DNA of 64,000 bases from Dermatemys mawii (taxonomy: Eukaryota; Chordata; Testudines; Dermatemydidae): assembly GCA_007922305.1 (NCBI GenBank), contig ML677365.1, forward strand, positions 11,890,533-11,954,532, in the 5' to 3' direction. This document shows, piece after piece, positions 35,592 to 47,604 of this stretch (positions within the stretch are counted from its first letter, which is position 1; every line of letters starts with the position of its first letter). Below the pieces are notes generated by a model. The model had not been told where the DNA came from. It ran no database searches and worked only from the letters and a program-made list of their open reading frames with translations. The position numbers were made by a program, and so were the translations under genes.

Positions 35592-38275
35592 CTGAAGTCA
35601 ACATAAATTGAGGAAGGCATGCAAACAAAAAAGAAGACAAAGTGAAATTAGGGTTGTAGAGAAGAAGCATGCATGCAGTACACAGAAAGGAATTTAAAAG
35701 AAAAGAACTAAATTAGAAGGGGAAATGTAGTGATAGGTAAAAGCATACTGGCCATCTTCCAGCATAGGCTAGACAAAGATTAAGATGCCACAATTTTTTT
35801 CAGAACAGTCTGTAATGCACATATATTGTATACAAAGTTACATGCTGATAAATCACTTACACAAAAGAGTGCATAAACACATGGATGCACATTTCTGTGT
35901 TCCAGACAATATCAATTATGCAAAATTAGAGATACTTAAACCTACTCTTTTTTAAAACATAATTTCCCTTGGAAGGGGAAATTTCCCAGAATTAGGAATA
36001 CTAGTGCCAAAATATTTAAGCCTGATCTTACGTTCTTTTTGTGCCTAAATTCCCACTGAGTTTGATAGTGTTTTGAGTGTTCAAGGAATGGAAGGTGAGC
36101 CTATTTATGCTTTCAGATACACTGTGCAACTCTTATTAAAGACTAGACAATGAGAATTGCACAGCAATATATTTAGAATAGAACTTGGTCCAGTATCTAT
36201 AGAAGCACTTTACAAGAGGTTTTAAAAGACCGGTAATTCAAGTAGGACAGATTCAAGTAGTAGCAATGATTAATTGTGTTGTTAAACAATATTAGAATAC
36301 AATTTATTTAAATAATTTTGGATATTTTCTACATTTTCAAATATACCGATTTCAATCACAACACAGAATCCAAAGTGTACAGTGCTCACTTTATATTTAT
36401 TTGATTACAAATATTTACACTGTAAAAAATAAAAGTAATAGTATTTTTCAATTCCCCCATTACAAGTACTATAGTTCAATCACTTTATCATGAAAATTGA
36501 ATTTACAGGCAATAATGCTGCCCACTTCTTGTTTACAATGTCATGTGAAAGTCAGAAAAGGCGTTGCATGGCACTGTTGTAGCCGGCATCGTAAAATATT
36601 TATGTGGCAGATGTACTAAAGATTCATATGTCTTTTCATGCCTCAACCACCATTCCAGTGGACATGTGTCCATGCTGATAATGAGTTCTGCTCAATACTG
36701 ATCCAAAGCAATATGGACGGAGGTATGTTCATTTTTATCACCTGAGTCAGATACCACCAGCAGATGGTTGCTTTTCTTTTTCGGTGATTCAGGTTCTGTA
36801 GTTTCCACATCAGAGTGTTACTCTTTTAAGAAAGCATGTTTCACACCTCATCCCTCTCAGATTCTGTAGTTTCTTTAGTTTCAGATTCTGTAGATCTGTT
36901 ATTTCCACATCAGAGCATTGCTCTTTTAAGAAAGCATCAGAGTGTTGGTCTTTTAAGAAAACATGTTCCACACTTCATCCCTCTCAGATTTTGGAAAGCA
37001 CTTCAGATTCTTAAACCTTGGTTGAGTGCTGTATATATCTTTAGAAATCTCACATTGCATTTTGCACTTTGTGAACTCTGCAGTGAAAGTCTTCTTAAAA
37101 CAAACAATATATAACCCATAATCCAAAATTGCTATAACATGAAATGCATTGCAGAATGTGGGTAAAACAGAGCAGGAGACACAATTCTCCCACAAGGAAT
37201 TGAGTCACAATTTTAATGAATACATCATTAAAAAAATGAAGCATTTCCTCTGGAATAGTGGCTGAAGCATGAAGGGGAATGTATACAAATGTTTATCATA
37301 TCTGGCACATAAATACCTTACAATGCCAACTACAAAAGTGCCACGTGAATACTTTCAGGTGACACTTTAAATAAGACGTGAGCAACATTATCTCCCATAA
37401 ATGGAAACAAACTTGTTTGTCTCAGCGATTGGCTGAACAAGAAGTATGGCTGAGTGAACTTGTAGGCTTTAAAATTTTACTTTTTTTCCCTTTTGAGCGC
37501 AGTTATGTAGTAAAAAAAAAATCTATATTTGTAAATTGCACTTTCATAATAAAGAGATTGCACTATAGCACTTGTATGAGTTGAATTGAAAAATACTATT
37601 TCTTTTGTCATTTTACAGTGCAAACATTTGTAATAAAAATATAAAGTGAGCACTGTACACTGAATTCTATGTTGTAATTGAAATCAATATGTTAGAAAAC
37701 AGAATATCAAAAATATTTAATACATTTCAATTGGTATTCTATTATTAACAGTGTGATTAAAACTGTGAATAATCATGATTACTTTTTCACAATTATTTTT
37801 TTTTAATTAATAGCATGAGTTAACTGTGATTAATTGACAGCCCTAAATTCAAGCATAGAAATTGTGGAGATGCACCAGGACAGTCTCTGCTCCCGTTTGT
37901 AAAGTATACTGTAATAACTCTGTGACCGCTGGCAAGTATTCTGTAAATAAAATTATCCTTTAAACTGTTTAATATTTTTTGAGAGTCTTTTTTCAAAGAT
38001 GCAAGTCCAAGTGTAACAAATGCCTTCTGATATCAGGCCTCATTTCAAGATGCTAAAGTTTGCATGCAAGAAGATCCCTTTATTGACTTACAAAAAATAC
38101 CAGCATAAGGAATCAAAAGAGCAGTAAAAACACAACAATAAACTAAAACTCTATTTTGGAAAGCCCCATAAGTTTTATTAATCTATGTTAAAGTTAAGCA
38201 AAATATTCACATGCACTCACCTGAAAAGTATTCTATAAGCATATAAGTGATCAACTTCCTAGTTCCATTACTCAC
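35592..38275 (-). other. RIMS2: RIMS2 intron (about 2.7 kb) containing a hAT element
   Basis: Intron between the Ser-rich exon and the acidic cassette exon. Its middle 1.6 kb is the mirror-image hAT element (36258-37845). The flanks (35592-36250 and 37850-38275) are AT-rich and hold nothing I recognise. Confidence 0.75.
36258..37845. mobile_element. Mirror-image hAT element with two copies of the transposase 3' end
   Basis: The right end TTGACAGCCCTA is a hAT-type terminus. Flanks GATTCAAG (36250-36257) and AATTCAAG (37846-37853) look like an 8-bp target duplication. The left end is partly deleted. On the minus strand 36953-37195 encodes PRFKNLKCFPKSERDEVWNM, typical of hAT transposase, and further minus-strand sequence runs to the left end. 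On the plus strand 37220-37440 encodes the dimerisation-domain tail (VNKLVCLSDWLNKK-like, here near 37395-37440). Both halves therefore carry the 3' end of the same transposase, arranged head to head. 'Tataaagtgagcactgtacac' occurs near the right end and its complement near the left. No intact transposase remains. Confidence 0.8.
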
Positions 38276-38448
38276 CTTATTTTCTTGTTCCCTCTCAGTC
38301 GTTCTGATTGGACAGACATGTAGCTTGTGCTGCTGAAACGAGAAGCACTGCTTGTCCTTGATACAGCTGATACATCACTGACATCACTGTCTGAAGACTT
38401 ATTGGAAATATTGTCTGAGCCTCGCTGAGGATCCCGTCCTGACCGATA
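38276..38448 (-). CDS. RIMS2: RIMS2 internal coding exon (SSDSDVSDVSAVSRTSS segment)
   Basis: This 173-nt exon of RIM2 lies in the Ser-rich linker between C2A and C2B. It opens in phase 0 after a TTTTTATAG acceptor and ends in phase 2 before GTGAGT, an excellent donor. The 57 complete codons include SSDSDVSDVSAVSRTSSASR and FSSTSYMSVQSER, a block highly conserved in vertebrate RIM1/RIM2. The TSYMSVQSER form is that of RIM2. The last complete codons read Asn-Lys-Lys-Ile, then AG is left over. Joined to the exon at 7615-7856 this gives Ile-Ser-Val-Phe-Thr-Ser-Lys, the expected RIM2 sequence. Joined to the acidic exon at 35307-35591 it gives Ile-Arg-Arg-Ser-Lys and also stays open. The Ser/Thr richness suggests phosphorylation, which is an inference. 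Confidence 0.95.
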
Positions 38449-38607
38449 CTATAAAAACAGAAAGAAAAAGTCAGTAAAACCACCATTAATCAGCTCTTGG
38501 GGCTTTCCCATAACTGTATGTTAATTGACTCCATCACCAAATTCTGCCTGCAGTGTAATGAAGTTCTCAATTAATGATAATGTATGGAATACAAATCTTG
38601 TTTTCGG

Positions 38608-38655
38608 TATATCTCAGTTATAACCTTGTTTTTGATATATCTCAGTTATAACCTT
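38608..38655. repeat. 28-bp-period tandem duplication
   Basis: TATATCTCAGTTATAACCTT occurs at 38608-38627 and 38636-38655 exactly, 160 bp upstream (on the RIMS2 strand) of the Ser-rich exon. Confidence 0.9.
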
Positions 38656-38721
38656 ACTGCACTACTCAACTCAAGATATTGTATTAAGGTCCTTACCCTG
38701 GGCCATATGTTCAGCAACTTG

Positions 38722-38945
38722 TACAACACCTTTCGTCTGAGCATTTTCAAGGGCTTTGCAAATTTTAGTGAAGACTCCCAATATCACCGTGAAGGATTTA
38801 ATTATTATATCTATTTTACATATGGGTAAATAGAGTCGTAGAGAAGATAAATGACTTGCCCAAGCTTGTTCAGCTAGCAAAAGCAAAGCTAGGAATAGAA
38901 CTCACATTCTAACTGTTAAATTACACTGGTATTCTAGGGAACTAT
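38722..38945 (+). mobile_element. MIR-like SINE
   Basis: The order 'ttattatatctattttacatatgggtaaatagagtc', 'gatgaatgacttgcccaagcttg'-type core (here 'gataaatgacttgcccaag'), then 'agctaggaatagaactcacat' is the classic MIR core. The upstream 'acacctttcgtctgagcat' also fits. Confidence 0.65.
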
Positions 38946-39189
38946 ATTGTTTACCTTCAAAAGATTTTTTAACAATTAACTCTTGTTACTTAAAAAAAAT
39001 GGAAAGATGAGTTTATTAAACTAAAATTGGGAACAAAATTTTAATGTTGTAACTGCAAATTTAACCTGCAAAACTATTTAGATTGGGAATTTTAGAAGAT
39101 CTTAAGGGAGCTAGTGGCCATTATCTTTTGAAGTCAGTAAGCACATAAAGATGCAGATAAACATTCTACCTTTAAAAATCTGGGCCTAA

Positions 39190-39300
39190 GCATTTACATT
39201 GCTTTCAAGGTCATGAAGAAAGTTTGTGACAGACCCAGAAACTGAACCTGGGTTTCCTGTTTTCCAGTGCACAATCTGCTAAATCAGCCTTCCCAAACAG
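39190..39300 (+). mobile_element. MIR-like SINE fragment
   Basis: 'Aaggtcatgaagaaagtttgtgacagacccagaa' then 'ctgaacctgggtttcctg' resembles the MIR core (gtcacacagcaagt...cagagccaggaattgaacccaggtctcct). Confidence 0.5.
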
Positions 39301-40754
39301 CTATGCTAGGCTGTGGCATAAATGCAATGGCATAGCCCCAAATATAAATTAGGTATAATCCGTATGATTCTTAAATATAACCGGACTAGTTCAGATAACA
39401 GTTAAGATGCTTTGTGAAATTTAGGGTGCAGAACCAAATATTGGAGCAGTGTCATTTCATAGATTCCAGGCTTTGACTGCTCTGTCCCCTCAGACTTATA
39501 GGGGGAGGTTATATGTATTTAGCCATAAATTTAGGGGTACACCATACATTTGAATGTCTCAACATCTATTGGCTTGTGTTGTAGCCACATAGTCAAACTT
39601 TTTTGCCTGATAGAATAAAATAAATTCCTCTTTACATCCCAGTGGAAACAGAACTATGACAATTAAGCAACTGTCTAGATCTTCAGAGTTACAGGAACAG
39701 AATATACAAAGAGACTCTGTTTATTTTAGAGCTTATTAAAACAGGGGATTTAGATCACATTAATATAAGAAATCACGTTAATTAAATTAATTAAGAAATT
39801 ACATTAATTAAATCACATTAATATAAGAAAGGTGACTATAAAAATGGTACATTCTTACTAAGAAGATCTCTTCTCTGTGTACACTTAGTCATATCTACTT
39901 ATGTCTATTCCATTTCATTTCTTTTAGCATTCAAGATCCTATGTGGCTATACTATGGTGAAGTAAATTGGATTATATTTTGGAATTTAAATCATCAACAG
40001 AGTTGTTAACTAAATTCTAATGACAGGCTATTTAATTACTTGTGGTAATGAATGCATTAACACAACTTGGCTAAGTAAATCCCATATCAAGCTTGTACCA
40101 CCAGCAGGAAAATAAAGTACAAAATGAACAAATGAGAATAGCATTAAGCGTAAAGCCGTGCCAGAATTTTGAATCACTTTACAGAGTATAACTGCATTTC
40201 AAAAATGTTTTTAAAAAACTGTATTAAGGTCACGTGACTTTTTGTGGCAGCCATAATCAAGCCAGAAGGAAGCATAAGGTGAACAATGGGACACTCAGTT
40301 AACAAGGTTGCAGACAACATCCAGCAAACCATACAAAATGAATTTTTATAATTTGGTGCACCTTCAATCCACTGCTCAGAGACATCTGTTCCCTGTCTAT
40401 AAAACCAGTTTATCAGGGTGCTTAGGAAGGTCTAAACCATGGCAGGCCCTAAGTATCTGCCAATGGAAGTGAAAGGAGGGAGGACATTCACCCCAACCTT
40501 GTGCAGCCAATATAAGGGCTGCTCTGAACTGCAGCCTCCATGCCTCCTAGATATCTGCTCTGGGAAGTACTGTACTTTTCTGAAGCAGATTGTTCTCTGA
40601 TACTCTAACCTGGTGGTGAGGCTCTACAGTGCACCCAGCACAGAGCTGTGCCTAAATGCTACAATTCAGCCCTAGTATTTTTTACTGCTTGTTTCTTATT
40701 TCTTTTCATAAAATCCCTTACAAAGTTTACGAGATACACAGTTCTGCAGTGCAC

Positions 40755-40796
40755 TTATATATATACACACACACATACCTGCGCACACACAGAAGG
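40755..40796. repeat. (TA)n/(CA)n microsatellite, impure
   Basis: TATATATACACACACACATA followed by CACACACACAG with interruptions. Confidence 0.85.
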
Positions 40797-41235
40797 AGAA
40801 ACTGGTGGACAGATATTAAATATGCCCCAAATGTTCACCTCCTTTTCTCAACATGATTGTAAATCCTCGATTATCTTTTATCATTTGTTTTTCTGACAGC
40901 TAATAATTGCTCCTATAATGCATTTAGGTATAAACGTATAATTGATGCAAGGATGAAATTTTTTAAATTTTGATTTATAATAATATATATTAAAAGATAC
41001 TGTAGGCATCTTTGAAAAAAAATTATTATAATCCCTCAGTACTGCATCATGGGGATTATTTTTTTTAAAACAGTCTTCATAGATCTTTAAGCATAGAAAG
41101 GAGAGAGCTACTGTTTAAAATGTATCCGCATGAGTCATCAATAAAGCCTGAATGTGAACTGACTCCACAGGCTTGGGGAGTCAGGAGTCTCACTAAACTC
41201 TGCAGAATTTCTGCATTTTAGGAGCTCAAATGCAT

Positions 41236-42450
41236 TTATTCTCTTCTAATGTTCATTAAAATTCTTACAGTGCCTGAGTGCTGACTTCTGGAGGTGACGT
41301 CTTGAATTCCTAACAAGTTCGTGCATTGCTCAATCATACCCTTAGTGATTACACCAAGTTCTCCAGTAATCACTGAGATTATCTTTTTTTTAGTTTTCCA
41401 TAATCTTTCCACTTCATGACAGAGTTCTTCATACTTCTCTTGTTTCTTTTTTATGTTTCCATCTGCTGGTATTTCAATATCAATTAACAGTTTTGTTTCT
41501 CCTCTTTTCTGCAACAACCAGGGCCAGCCTGTTTGCCTGCACCGTTCAGTGTTGACAATTGCCAGATCAAATAAAATTTTACACTTTTCATTCTCTAAAG
41601 CATCTTCAGTTGGATGGCTGTAATACTGCATGGTTTGTTTAAATCTGTACTTAACACATAGGCTTCAATGCAGACACTTGGCAACCTCATTGTGTCTGTT
41701 TACATGTTCCCTCCCAACCAGGTCTTTCAGGTGCTCAGTACATTGGGGGGGCCCCCCCCCCCCCCCGCTTTCTGAAACACATTCTGGAGTTTGGGAAGCA
41801 GTTCTATTGGTCAGCTTTGTTTTAAATGTAACGAAGCCTTAAGGACTGCTCTCGTGTGTTCATAATGAAGCTTTCTATCTCTCTGTTGAGGAATCCTTCT
41901 ACAAGCCATGAGTTTGTTAATCTTCGATTCAACAGTGTCTGTGCACTGATTCTGTGTAAATCTTTCAAGTTTTCCTTTAGCGGCTTGCCTTTTCCTTTCT
42001 TTTATGCTTCTGGGCTGCATGTTCAGTCATCACTTGTTATCATGACCAGATGATCTTTTATTCTGGCTGACTCCTCATATAGGTTGATGTTATAGACTTT
42101 ATTGTCAATGGCTTCCTCCCCAGATACCAGAGCTTTTCCTCCATCACATAATCGGATATACATCCTGTTCATATCTTGACTGATATTCATTATTCTATAC
42201 ACTGACAGGAGCTTTCTTGTTTGGATGTCAAATTTTGTTCTTCTTTTCTTGATTCCACTTGATCACTCCAGCAGTGTACTATACTATCACAAATTGCTCA
42301 CATATTAATAGCTGCAATCAAATTATTTGAGTTCTGTACCTAAAGAAGTTCTTATTCAGCTGTAATATTCTTCCTCACTTCTTCTTTGACTTTCTTATAT
42401 TGTAACTCTGACAATTCCCTGATTCCCACGTATTTGGGGTGTCATGTTGA
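41236..42450 (-). mobile_element. Non-LTR retroelement remnant with restriction-like endonuclease region (R2/NeSL-like)
   Basis: The minus-strand frame 41236-41631 reads ENEKCKILFDLAIVNTERCR, TKLLIDIEIPADGNIKKKQE, VITGELGVITKGMIEQ, then SGTVRILMNI. I recognise this C-terminal region from retroelements whose endonuclease lies after the reverse transcriptase. They have NFKILWDFTIQxD...RPDIV...IIDVAIPGD...VVIGALGAV...LLGTARILRKVL. The PD-type residues of the catalytic core appear altered here (GWPWLL replaces the RRPDIV region). Upstream on the same strand, broken pieces fit the family: KYVGIRELSELQYKKVKEEV near 42380-42440, SKQESS/ISDYVMEEK, and RHNEVAKCLH at about 41690. It is a fossil with several stops. 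Confidence 0.6.
41745..41766. repeat. G7C15 homopolymer junction
   Basis: Seven G (41745-41751) followed directly by fifteen C (41752-41766) inside the retroelement remnant. Unlike anything nearby in composition. Confidence 0.95.
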
Positions 42451-42734
42451 GAGATATCTTTGCTAGTACCTTTGTTAATTGTATGCCATCTCATTGTACC
42501 AATTTGTTCCTCTTTACAGATTCTGACACACATTTAGACAAGCCAACTCATAGTTTCATATCTTCACCAAAATTATGTAAAATTGTCATCTATCTCTATC
42601 TCCTTTGTGACCATCCATATAGTTTTGAATCAAACATAGTTAACTGTTTGTGGCTCTTTGACAATAAGATCACCACAATTCTTCTCATGGAGCATGCATG
42701 TCAGCAGCAGCATTGCTCTCACGACCAGCATTGG

Positions 42735-42830
42735 TGATAAGGAATTATTATTATTTGTATTGCAGCAGCTTGGAACCCTACTCATGAATCACGACACCCC
42801 TGTGCTAGGTACGTACAAACACAGGACAAA
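42735..42830 (-). mobile_element. L2/MIR-type tail fragment
   Basis: The minus-strand sequence ends with TGCAATACAAATAATAATAA and contains 'gtttgtacgtacctagcacaggggtg', related to the tail at 6520-6655. Confidence 0.5.
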
Positions 42831-43009
42831 ATGGGGTTTACCTACATGCTTACCTACTAAAAGGAGAACATATCCCATAGCTTTACTTTTTCTGCCACTG
42901 CTGGTGATATAAACTAACTTTTTCTCTTAGAAGTCCTTAGAAATATTTCTGGAGGAATCTACTGCATATACCTAATTAGACATTTTCCTAAACTTTAGTG
43001 CTTCTATCT

Positions 43010-43195
43010 AGAGCTGAGCAAATCATGGATTTTTCTATTTGGGGGCTGAACTGAAAAATCCAAAAATATTTCAGTTTGGCTAAAATGGTTTTTCTTGATA
43101 AAATTAAAAACTGGAGGAAAAACAGTTTTGGGTTGAATAAAATGTTTCATTTGACCCAGTAATTTTATGTTGGTTTTGAGGTGTTTTCCATCTCT
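43010..43195. mobile_element. DNA-transposon fragment ('tagagctgagcaaat' family)
   Basis: Starts TCTAGAGCTGAGCAAATCATGG and continues as AT-rich DNA with repeated TTTCAGTTTGG and TGTTTCATTTGACC motifs. The start is shared with the larger element at 47605-49375. Confidence 0.5.
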
Positions 43196-44461
43196 TATCA
43201 TCTGTAGCTAAATTATTAAACAAAATAAAACATTTTGAGATTTCCTACATTTTTTACATTGTTTTAAAAAAATTTCTGCTGAAACTATTCATTGAGTTTG
43301 TGAATTGTTTAGGTACCTCAAAAGTACATTTTCCAGTGAATTTATTTGCTTTTTTGTGTGTGTGGCCTAATTCAGTTTCTATCTTTCGAAAATTTCTAAA
43401 TCACTAGAGCACAATGTGGATAAAGAACAGCAATAATTTCAATTTTAAGCAGCCATACTTTAAATATAAGAGCATTGAAGGAAACCATCACCTGATCTTT
43501 CTTTTCTTAATCATATTTTTGTTCAAATAACTCTGCTCTTGTATTTTATGTAAGTGTTAACCCCAATAAAATATTTTATGATTGAGTTAGAACATACATA
43601 AATGCATAAAGGATAAATCTCTATAATTTTAGGATAATGGGAGTTTGAGATGCAGGCTGTTTTTAGTAGAAATAACATTTTGTACTCTCCATGAAAGTTT
43701 TAATATACAATACCTCTTTCATTAAAAAGGGCAAAATATCAGTAACAGGTTCCTCTACATAGTCACACATATCCTCTTGAATCTAAGACCTCAGCATCTC
43801 TAAATTGCATATCACAGTAATATCTAGACTCTGCAACTTTGCTGCCTCCATGAACTAAGTTCAAATGCCTCAATCAAGGCATGTACAACTCTGCTCTAAG
43901 TTACTGTTCAGACTTTGTTTTTTCCTAGTACAGATCTCAAAAATTATCCTCTCCTGCTAACTTCCATGCTTCAGAAATCTATTTCTGCCCTTGTATCTGA
44001 CTCCTTGATTAGGGCAAGTATCACAATAGTAAGTGTGTTGCATGTTAGGGTTTAAAGACCTGATTTGCACTATTGAAGTCAATAGGAATCTTGCCATTGA
44101 CTTGAAAGGAGCACTATTGGGCCCTAGGCTACTATGATTTCAATACAGGGAAGCTTCCAAAGTGCCCCTCTGTATTATGCTTAGATATTAAATTAGTCCT
44201 TCAGTTTTACGAGTAATGGTTAAAAAAGAGGGAGGCAACATTTTTCCTCTTGTGATGAAGCTTTATTTTAAATGTATATATTTGCATAATTCAATTTTTG
44301 TGACATTAACCTGAAGATGCCAAATGAAAACATTCCCTCATCCAGAGCTTCTCATTTTGACTTCAGACTCTGCTCAAGGTTTTTTTTTCTGTTTTTACTT
44401 TATGGATTACAAGTAAGTAATTCAACTTTATGGATTACAAGTACTATAGTGGCCTTTAGAA

Positions 44462-44920
44462 AGAGCAGTTTCCACACTTTTGGAAAGTTGTGGACAAACT
44501 GGACAGAGTCTAGAGGAAAGCAGCAAAAATGATAAAAGGTTTTAGAAAACCTGGCCTGTGAGGAAAGGTTAAAAAACTGAATATATTTACTCTTGAGTAA
44601 ATAAGGCTGAGAGGGGACCTGGTAGAAGTCTTCAAATATATTAAAGAGAACAGTGATCAGATGATATCCATGTTCACTGAAGGTAGGACAAGAAGCAATG
44701 GGCTTAATCTTTAGCAAGGGAGAATTAAGCTAGATATTTGGAAAACTTTTCCAACTATAAGGATAGCTAAGCACTGGAATAAGCTTCCAAGGGAGGATGA
44801 AAATCTTCCAGTGATGGGGATTCCACAAACACTTGTCAGGGATGGTTTACATGAGCTAATGTCAGTGCAGGAGGGTGGATTAGATGACTTCCAGCCTCAC
44901 ATTGCTATGATTTACCAGCA
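44462..44920 (+). mobile_element. Old CR1 LINE 3' end
   Basis: Follows the CR1 C-terminal order at DNA level: 'gtggacaaactggacagagtct', 'gcaaaaatgataaaaggttt', 'ggacctggtagaagtcttcaa', 'ggaggatgaaaatcttccagtgatggggattcc', 'gatgacttccag...'. Frames are broken. Near its 5' end a 20-bp segment (TTTATGGATTACAAGTA) is tandemly repeated at 44398-44414 and 44426-44442. Confidence 0.75.
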
Positions 44921-45227
44921 GCTATCATGTCTTGATATATGAGACACATTAGTTATTTCTCATTTCAATCAGAGAGAGGGGTTGTGGTATCTCAGACATG
45001 TTGTGGGAAGTGCTGTTAAGTAGTAACTTATCTCTATTTATTTAGGACATTTTAACAAGTTTACAAATCAGTACCATGTAAATGTCAGAGACAAAACGAT
45101 AATCAAATATTGTTTTTTTAATCACAACCACTGTACTGAAAGAAGCAGTGCTTTACTTTCCTTCATTTGGAAATAGATATCTTTTTAAAAATTTATTTAG
45201 AGTAATTTTTTCAAAAATACTTAGATG

Positions 45228-45307
45228 AATTAGGAGTCTAAGTCCCCTGACTTTCAATAAGACTTAGACTGCTCAGACACTTGGGTGCATTTGAAAATTT
45301 TACCTTT
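45228..45307. repeat. Small palindromic MITE
   Basis: TAGGAGTCTAAGTCCCCTGA...GACTTAGACTGCTCAGACAC followed by 'ttgggtgcatttgaaaatttta' is a familiar self-complementary sauropsid repeat. Confidence 0.5.
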
Positions 45308-46689
45308 CATCAGATACACGTAGGCTGCTGAAAGGAACCAAGCTCTGATGTCATTTCAGTTTCAGCTATTGCAACATTATTGCAAATAGGAGGGCTAACA
45401 AGAATCACTCCTGATATGCCTATCAGGAACCGGGTTAACACTTCATGCTTATACTAGTAACAAGTACTGTATCGAACAACAAGCTTTTGTGGACCCTTAA
45501 AATCCTATTCTCTGTGATAGAGAAAGTATTCATAACAGGTTCTAAGAAATTGATATTGAAGTACTACTGTGATTTCTGATTTCTTGCATAGGCAAGAGAA
45601 TATTTTTCTATGGTGACAAATCTTACCGGAGTATTACATCTGAAAAAGGAATAGTTATTCTCTTTTGTATTACAATGGCCTTTTAAGTGCAAGCACAATT
45701 TCTGATTGATCTACAAACTGCCATTACATGAGCAATTGATTGTGTGTAAATCTGAAACTTTCTTACACTCGTTTCTTGAAGTTAACTCCTGGAGCACCCT
45801 ACACACAGTTAAAGAAATTGCTATTGCTCAGTTTTAATACAGTATTACTGACCTTCCAAGTTGAACTAGATAATTCGGCTGCCAGATAATCACTCGACTC
45901 CCAGACAATTGAAATTTGCAAGGATTTCCAACTCCCTGCCTATTTGATTAATATGCTTTCTCTCTTGTGTTCTTGTCATCAGTTTTCATGTGTTAGCATT
46001 TATATTGGAACATATTGATCTGATCAATCCTTCTACTTTCTTACTAATGGATCAGATTGTTGTGGGGGTGTTGCAGACTACAGTACTTTGCTCCACTGTA
46101 CCAAGATTAAGGAACTGTCTCAACCTTTTCAGGACTTTCTGCTTGCTAAATTTGTCTGTGACTGAGGAATCTACAGAATCTCCATGAGCAGACAGGGCTC
46201 AACAATTGCAGGAGCTGCTTCTTGATGTGAAAGAAAATTTCTAGATCAGTTTACAGCCTCAAAGGGTTGTGCAACTTTCAGCTGCAATACCACAGTATAA
46301 TACTTGTTCTCATTAGATTGTTGTTTTTTATTTTAATACCTTGAAAATGGCTGCACCAGACACAAAACCAATACAATAAATACAAATGACAATAATGATA
46401 AATAGCAATATCACTACTAATATTACTTTGATATTGCACCATTGACCACAAAAGATTCCAAACCACTATATTAACATACTCAGATAAGGAATACACATAT
46501 ACGATACATTTGTATGTATACTATATATTCACAAAATACATGCAAAATACATAAATGATGTGATAAGGTTGCACAATACGTGGATATCTTATATTATGTT
46601 ATCTATTTTAATATAAAATATTTTCAGCTACACATTTAAGAAGAGACATGGAAATAGAAATAATAAAGATGTTTAACGTAGCTCAGCTG

Positions 46690-46868
46690 TAATTTTAATT
46701 GGAACCTTAGGCTGAAAATTTCATATGGGGATGCCTACATAAGCACCGAAATCCATATTTAGACATCTAAATAAGTGATCTTATTTTCAGAGGTTTTGAG
46801 CACCCCCAGGTACTATTAATACTAATGGTAACACCACATGTAAAGCCACTCTGAAAATAAGGCCACTA
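46690..46868. repeat. Palindromic MITE
   Basis: 'Ccttaggctgaaaatttc' on the left, 'ttattttcagaggttttgagcacccccag' and 'actctgaaaataaggccac' on the right form the known 'ttttcagaggtgctgagcac' palindromic family, diverged. Confidence 0.5.
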
Positions 46869-47604
46869 ATTTAGATGCCAAAAGAAGCTTCCCGACTGAA
46901 CAATTCCTATGTGTGTACAACACCCAACCACTTGCAAAAAATACTATTCACTTTCAAGGGCCATTTTTCATTCTCACTTAGGGTTTGGAGCCTAAGACTT
47001 ATCAGTTCTGCTCCCTCTCATGAATCAGAGAGGCATATAAGTATTATGTGCAGGATTGTCTTGTATGAGAGGTCCTAAACCAAGGCGGAGGTCTAAGGAA
47101 CATGCCTCCATTACCTGATCTAGGATACCTTGTGAGGAACATCCTTGTGCCAGGTTTGGGAGCAACTGAAACCTGAGCACTGAGAAATAGCAAGTGAGTC
47201 AGGAAATTCTGGAAGCTGAAAGAAAAACTGCAAGCTCAGCAGCTGATATTGAAGCCACCTCTGGTAGACTGTCTGAGAAGAAAAAATCTAGAGGGAAACA
47301 GTCTGGAGGTGAGCCAGAAAAGCATCATCTGCTTCAGATATGCAAGCAGATGGTGCAGTTCTTTAAGGACTTCCTTGACACAAATAGCCATTTGAAACAA
47401 AGATAATACCACACTATAAAGGACTCTCAGATTACATTAAGCAGAAGATCCAGAGCCTGAAGACAGATCCTAAAATGGGAGAGGAGTAGCTAGACTCAAG
47501 AGGGTATTCAGTGAGTTTGAGAATTAACTGTCAACATGCAAATCTGGCTGCTCACAGTCATTTTCAAGGCACCGAGATGTCTCTTGCCCTAGCTGTTCAT
47601 TAGA

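Noticed and set aside
35418..35606. Ser/Cys-rich plus-strand open frame
   Set aside because: It is the antisense of the Glu-rich exon; its composition simply mirrors the GA-rich strand.
45627..45639. 13-nt segment with good acceptor (CCTTTTTCAG) and donor (GTAAGA) on the RIMS2 strand
   Set aside because: Too short, not a multiple of three, contains a stop in one frame, and matches no known RIM sequence. Chance is the simplest explanation.
47194..47406. 71-codon Lys/Glu/Ser-rich frame, possibly gag-like
   Set aside because: Composition suggests a coiled coil, but no motif or neighbouring retroelement domains support a call.
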